Part shown: positions 5,590-8,563 of the stretch, piece after piece
Numbering within the stretch: position 1 is the stretch's first letter
Layout: every line of letters begins with the position of its first letter
NCBI GenBank assembly: GCA_014729595.1
Contig: WJJU01000308.1
Coordinates: 1-8,563 of the forward strand
Source: Chitinivibrionales bacterium
Lineage (GTDB): Bacteria > Fibrobacterota > Chitinivibrionia > Chitinivibrionales > WJMI01
Reading direction: 5' to 3'
Length of the DNA: 8,563 nt
Program-made: the position numbers and the translations under genes
Notes under the pieces: generated by a model
What the model was told of the DNA's origin: nothing
What the model saw: the letters and a program-made list of their open reading frames with translations, nothing else
The model's database searches: none

Positions 5590-6447
5590 ATGGCGCAGAA
5601 TGGGAAATCGGACCAGGTGATGGAAGCGCTGAAGACAATTGTCGAGGCCGCGGTTGGCGACGAGCTGAAATCCATCCGTGAATCGATCGAGCTATTTGAA
5701 GCGGATATCGCCCGGCAGCTCAATACGGCGAAGGAAAATGCCGCCAAGGCTTCCGACGAGCTTCGCTCCGAACTCGATCGCAGGCTCGGCGAGACAAACG
5801 ACACAATCAACAAAGAAAAGCGGGTCCGTCAGGATGCGATCGCGGACGTACAGTCAATGATGAAAGGATCGGCAAGCGAACTTGCAAATAAAATTCGTGA
5901 ATCCGCCGATGCGGCCGGAAATAGCCTTTCATCAACGCGCGAAACGCTGGAGCGGGAAGTGTCCTCATTGCGGTCGGACAACGACCAAAAGATCGAAAAA
6001 CTCACGGCGCAAATCAACGAACTCAAGGCTGAACTTGAGTTGAGAAAGGCCGAAAATGCCCGCTTGAATTCTGTGCTGACCAATTTTGCTCGAATTGTAT
6101 CGGGTGATATGTCCATGCAGGCGACCGCACCAGTTCAGCCGGCGACGGATGGGGCGGGCAATTCCGATACAAGCGCCGAAAACAAGCAAGCGACGGCGGA
6201 AAACCGGCAAAGCGACAAAAGCCAAAAGCAAGCGACTCCTCCGGCCGCCGATGATCCGTTCAAGCCGGCGGCGCAAGCTCCCGGGCCACAACCGGCGGCC
6301 TCCCAAAAGAACGGTACCGCCGCAAAATCGTCCGCCGCAAAGCCGCCGTCGGCATCATCCAAAGGTTCGCAGCACGAGGAAGGGCTTCCTGCGAGCGATG
6401 ATTTCATGAGCCATATCGACGAAATGTTCAGGCTCGGTAATAAATGA
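5590..6447 (+). CDS. Hypothetical coiled-coil protein with Ala/Pro-rich linker and C-terminal tail motif
   Basis: 285 residues, highly charged, without signal peptide or membrane segments, so cytoplasmic. Residues about 8-170 are predicted by eye to be almost continuous helix with heptad-like spacing (ELRSELDRRLGETND, TLEREVSSLRSDNDQKIEKL, AQINELKAELELRKAENARL). Residues about 175-265 are a disordered Ala/Pro/Gln/Lys/Ser linker. The end is again ordered-looking and amphipathic: SDDFMSHIDEMFRLGNK. A long coiled coil, a flexible tether and a short terminal peptide suggest a scaffold or adaptor that docks a partner, but no family is recognised. ATG 5590 has GGAGG 6 nt upstream. It appears monocistronic, with more than 500 nt of non-coding sequence on either side. 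No function is assigned; that it is a real gene is well supported by ribosome site, length and codon use. Confidence 0.85.
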   Translation: MAQNGKSDQVMEALKTIVEAAVGDELKSIRESIELFEADIARQLNTAKENAAKASDELRSELDRRLGETNDTINKEKRVRQDAIADVQSMMKGSASELANKIRESADAAGNSLSSTRETLEREVSSLRSDNDQKIEKLTAQINELKAELELRKAENARLNSVLTNFARIVSGDMSMQATAPVQPATDGAGNSDTSAENKQATAENRQSDKSQKQATPPAADDPFKPAAQAPGPQPAASQKNGTAAKSSAAKPPSASSKGSQHEEGLPASDDFMSHIDEMFRLGNK

Positions 6448-6969
6448 TGGGCAAAAGCGGCCGGGAGAGGCGGTAGACTAGCTATACGTTTTTCCCGGTC
6501 CCAATCACCCCCTTATTTCTCCTCTCGCACGCTTGGTGTCCCGTCTAATAATGGGCGATATTTTGCCGGCGTATCCTTGGCCCTGCCAATGGGGCGCGAC
6601 AGAGGCGAATACAAGCCGTATTTTTCGATATCTCAACGAAGGTGGCGCGGGCGAGAGTCGCCGAGAAGGTGTCGTCGATTCTCAAACAAGGCATGAGTAG
6701 CCACTCCTTGCCGGGGCTTTGGCGTCGTAAACGGGAATGCCGCGATTTGCGCAGCGTTGACGTTGAGCGGCAAGTGATCGATCAGGTAGTTTTCTCGCTT
6801 GATCGCATGCCGAACCCCCTCCCTCGACAGGAGTTCCCTTCAATCGCGGTAACAATCTTACCCGCATCCCCTAACTTCCCACATCAAATGGCAAGAGATG
6901 TATTTTGTTTGGTCTTGCTTTCGGTTAACCCTCTCATCCGGCGGTTTGAACCCTCTGCAATGAGAGCCT
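6448..6969. other. Gene-free stretch, possible relic on minus strand
   Basis: No supported gene. CCGGGA (6461-6466) and TCCCGG (6493-6498) could form a 6-bp hairpin after the coiled-coil gene, but no T tract follows. On the minus strand a frame ending at TGA (6635-6633) includes a coding-like piece (AIKRENYLIDHLPLNVNAAQ, near 6760-6820), without a clear start or recognised family. The plus-strand frames crossing this region have unnatural composition. No clear promoter for the antiporter was found. Confidence 0.45.
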
Positions 6970-8226
6970 ATGCATACATTCCTGATATTGGCTATACTCA
7001 TATTCTTGGGCAAAGCGATTGCGGCACTCTCTGACCGCATAAAGCTCCCGACGGTAATCGGGATGATTGCACTGGGCATTGCACTGGGTCCTACGGGAGT
7101 TGGTATGATCCGCACTCAGGAACTCTCTCCCGCCGAGGTATCCGAAACCTTGGCGGAACACCACGAGAATATTGAAAATATCGAAACACTCATGACGGTA
7201 TTTCCCCGCCAAATGAGCTTTGAAATAATAAGGTTTCTGGCTTCAATAGGGGTAACGGTACTGTTGTTTATGGCGGGACTGGAAACCGACCTTCGGACAC
7301 TGGCTCGTGCGGGCAAGGCCTCCGTATTGATCGCAATTGGTGGTGTCGTGATTCCGTTCGCCATGGGTTTTGGGCTTTCATTGCTGTTTCAGCCCTCCAA
7401 TTATGTCCGTGCCGCCGTCATTGGCGCCATAAGTACCGCAACGTCGGTGTCGGTTACGGCCATGTCTCTCATTTCGCTTAAGCGGGTTCAGTCCCGGGAA
7501 GGAACAACGATTCTCACGGCGGCGGTGATCGACGACATCATTGGTATCATTCTGCTTTCGGTGGTGGTTGCTACGATTAGCGGCGATCGACGAGAGCTCT
7601 ATACGAGTGCCGCATTCATCGTCGGCTACTTGATTGCGGCAATCGTGATAGGCTGGTTTGTTGTCCCTTTCGTGATGAATCTTTCAAAAAAAATGGATGT
7701 CACGATGGGAGTAAACGCAATAGCTCTTTCTCTTATGTTCTTTTTTGCGGGGGTGGCTGAAATATCACGCGTAGCAAGCATTACCGGAGCTTATTTGGCG
7801 GGCGTCTTCGTAGGCCGTACGCAATTTCGACATACGGTTCGGGAAGGGCTTGAAACGATAGGGCATAGCTTTTTCATTCCTTTGTTTTTCATCTTTATTG
7901 GCCTGCAAGTCAATTTGACGAAGGGCACATTCGATTGGGTTTTCATAGCTTTATTCATACTAACGGGCATTGCGGGCAAAATTATCGGTGCCGGCGCCAT
8001 GGCTCGCGCGGCGCGGTTTTCGTGGCGCCGTTCTCTTGCAGTCGGCGGTGGGATGGTACCGCGCGGTGAAGTAGCTCTGGTCATCGCCTCCATCGGCCTG
8101 CACTACCCCAATGTTTTGACCTCGAGCGCATTCACCGCCACGGTGCTGCTGGTTGTGGCCTCATCGCTTGTTGCCCCATTTCTGTTGGCGCGGGGATTTG
8201 CGGGAAAGGAGAGCGCGCATGCTTAG
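6970..8226 (+). CDS. Kef/NapA-type (CPA2) cation:proton antiporter
   Basis: 418 residues, an inner-membrane Na+(K+)/H+ exchanger with a typical 12-13 helix core. Family motifs in order are LPTVIGMIALGIALGP (26-41), VTVLLFMAGLETDLR (95-109), STATSVSVTAMSLI (155-168, unwound-helix region), the ion-binding pair Asp188-Asp189 in TAAVIDDIIGI, ITGAYLAGVFVG (271-282), Lys337 in TGIAGKIIGAGA, and GGGMVPRGEVALVIA (359-373). The Asp-Asp pair is the arrangement of electrogenic NapA/NhaA-like exchangers, whereas Kef-type transporters often have other residues there. No C-terminal TrkA-N/RCK domain is present. A loop at about 48-82 (SPAEVSETLAEHHENIENIE) is longer and more acidic than usual. An in-frame TGA nine bases upstream fixes the start at or after 6970; the ribosome site is poor (GAGAG, 3 nt). 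The stop overlaps the start of the next gene. Confidence 0.93.
   Translation: MHTFLILAILIFLGKAIAALSDRIKLPTVIGMIALGIALGPTGVGMIRTQELSPAEVSETLAEHHENIENIETLMTVFPRQMSFEIIRFLASIGVTVLLFMAGLETDLRTLARAGKASVLIAIGGVVIPFAMGFGLSLLFQPSNYVRAAVIGAISTATSVSVTAMSLISLKRVQSREGTTILTAAVIDDIIGIILLSVVVATISGDRRELYTSAAFIVGYLIAAIVIGWFVVPFVMNLSKKMDVTMGVNAIALSLMFFFAGVAEISRVASITGAYLAGVFVGRTQFRHTVREGLETIGHSFFIPLFFIFIGLQVNLTKGTFDWVFIALFILTGIAGKIIGAGAMARAARFSWRRSLAVGGGMVPRGEVALVIASIGLHYPNVLTSSAFTATVLLVVASSLVAPFLLARGFAGKESAHA
8206..8211 (+). promoter_or_regulatory. Ribosome binding site of the EIIA gene, inside the antiporter gene
   Basis: AAGGAG lies 7 nt before ATG 8219 and within the last codons of the antiporter. It decides the start of the downstream gene, whose first 8 nt overlap the antiporter stop, and indicates translational coupling. 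Confidence 0.85.
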
Positions 8227-8563
8227 GAGTCTGGTGGAAAACGGGTCGGTGCTTATTGATCCAAAGATCGGTAATCGCGATGAATTGTTCCGGCACGTCG
8301 CACTTGACGCCGAAGCAAAGGGGAGCGTGTCTTCAGCCGAAGAATTCCGTCGTGCGCTTGTCGAGCGGGAAGAACAGATGTCTACCGAAGTTGAGCCCGG
8401 CATCGCTCTTCCCCATGCCCGAACCGATACGGTGCAAAGCTTGTTTCTCTATATCATTATCTCCACCAAAGGAATAAAGTTCGGGACCTTCGGCTCACGA
8501 GTCAAAATCGCATTTTTGCTGGGCGCTCCCCGCGAGGCGCCAAATTATTTGGATGTCATGGCC
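8219..8563 (+). CDS. PTS EIIA type-2 (fructose/nitrogen) domain protein, 3' end outside window
   Basis: The first 115 residues of a PTS_EIIA_2 domain (full domains are about 145-150). The fold start LVENGSVLIDPKIGNRDELF is followed by EEFRRALVEREEQMSTEVEPGIALPHARTD, with the phosphorylatable His66 in the family's GIALPHAR motif, and by KIAFLLGAPREAPNYLDVMA. Such proteins accept phosphate from HPr or NPr, and in the nitrogen-type branch they regulate K+ and other systems rather than transport sugar. With no EIIB/EIIC visible and an 8-nt overlap with an ion antiporter, a regulatory role on that antiporter is the natural inference, not a demonstrated one. It could still be a longer protein carrying extra domains beyond the window edge. 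The start is fixed by AAGGAG 7 nt upstream. Confidence 0.92.
   Translation, partial: MLRSLVENGSVLIDPKIGNRDELFRHVALDAEAKGSVSSAEEFRRALVEREEQMSTEVEPGIALPHARTDTVQSLFLYIIISTKGIKFGTFGSRVKIAFLLGAPREAPNYLDVMA

Noticed and set aside
5193..5681. 162-codon plus-strand frame running into the coiled-coil gene
   Set aside because: Cys/Arg/Pro-rich, no ribosome site, overlaps the well-supported gene at 5590 in another frame.
6461..6498. CCGGGA/TCCCGG hairpin as terminator of the coiled-coil gene
   Set aside because: Only 6 bp, a 26-nt loop and no T tract after it.
6642..7034. 130-codon plus-strand frame before the antiporter
   Set aside because: No ribosome site or family, and it overlaps the antiporter start in another frame.

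Overview
The window is a bacterial chromosome segment of moderate GC content. It carries housekeeping or accessory genes separated by unusually long, gene-poor and partly decayed stretches. A periplasmic-type L,D-transpeptidase, a PAS protein with a four-cysteine C-terminal module, QueH in place of QueG, and a Kef-type antiporter paired with a PTS IIA protein suggest a diderm from an environmental lineage, for example Deltaproteobacteria-, Spirochaete- or Fibrobacterota-like. The sequence alone does not fix the taxon.

Layout: the 3' end of queH (2-262, +) converges on a PAS/cysteine-cluster protein (303-1001, -). A tRNA-Pro(GGG) at 1249-1325 follows, with a strong terminator-like hairpin at 1332-1388. 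From about 1455 to 3420 lies a degenerate zone. It holds a frameshifted, stop-containing pseudogene with a faint resemblance to the N-terminus of large DEAD/DEAH helicases (1455-1798), 470 bases with no convincing gene, and a truncated gene (2304-3389). That gene joins a helical region like the one preceding NACHT/STAND ATPases in bacterial NLR-like proteins to 13 pentapeptide repeats, and its frame continues in a broken form to about 3413. Together with the tRNA on its border, this looks like the eroded remains of an accessory or defence island.

Next come a YafK-type L,D-transpeptidase (3421-3960, -), a doubtful small ORF (4221-4391, -), a YbaK/ProX-type aminoacyl-tRNA deacylase (4534-5034, +), an unrecognised coiled-coil protein with a long Ala/Pro/Lys linker and a short conserved-looking C-terminal tail (5590-6447, +), and a translationally coupled pair: a Kef-type cation/H+ antiporter (6970-8226, +) and a PTS EIIA type-2 protein (8219 to the window end, +).

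The heptamer AGGCGCA occurs six times, three in each orientation. All six copies fall in the two flanks of the ybaK-like gene and form inverted pairs, which suggests a small palindromic repeat family or operator array. The antiporter/EIIA overlap suggests control of ion transport by the phosphotransferase system. No complete new system is visible. The most unusual items are the broken NACHT-like/pentapeptide gene, the AGGCGCA cluster and the coiled-coil protein.
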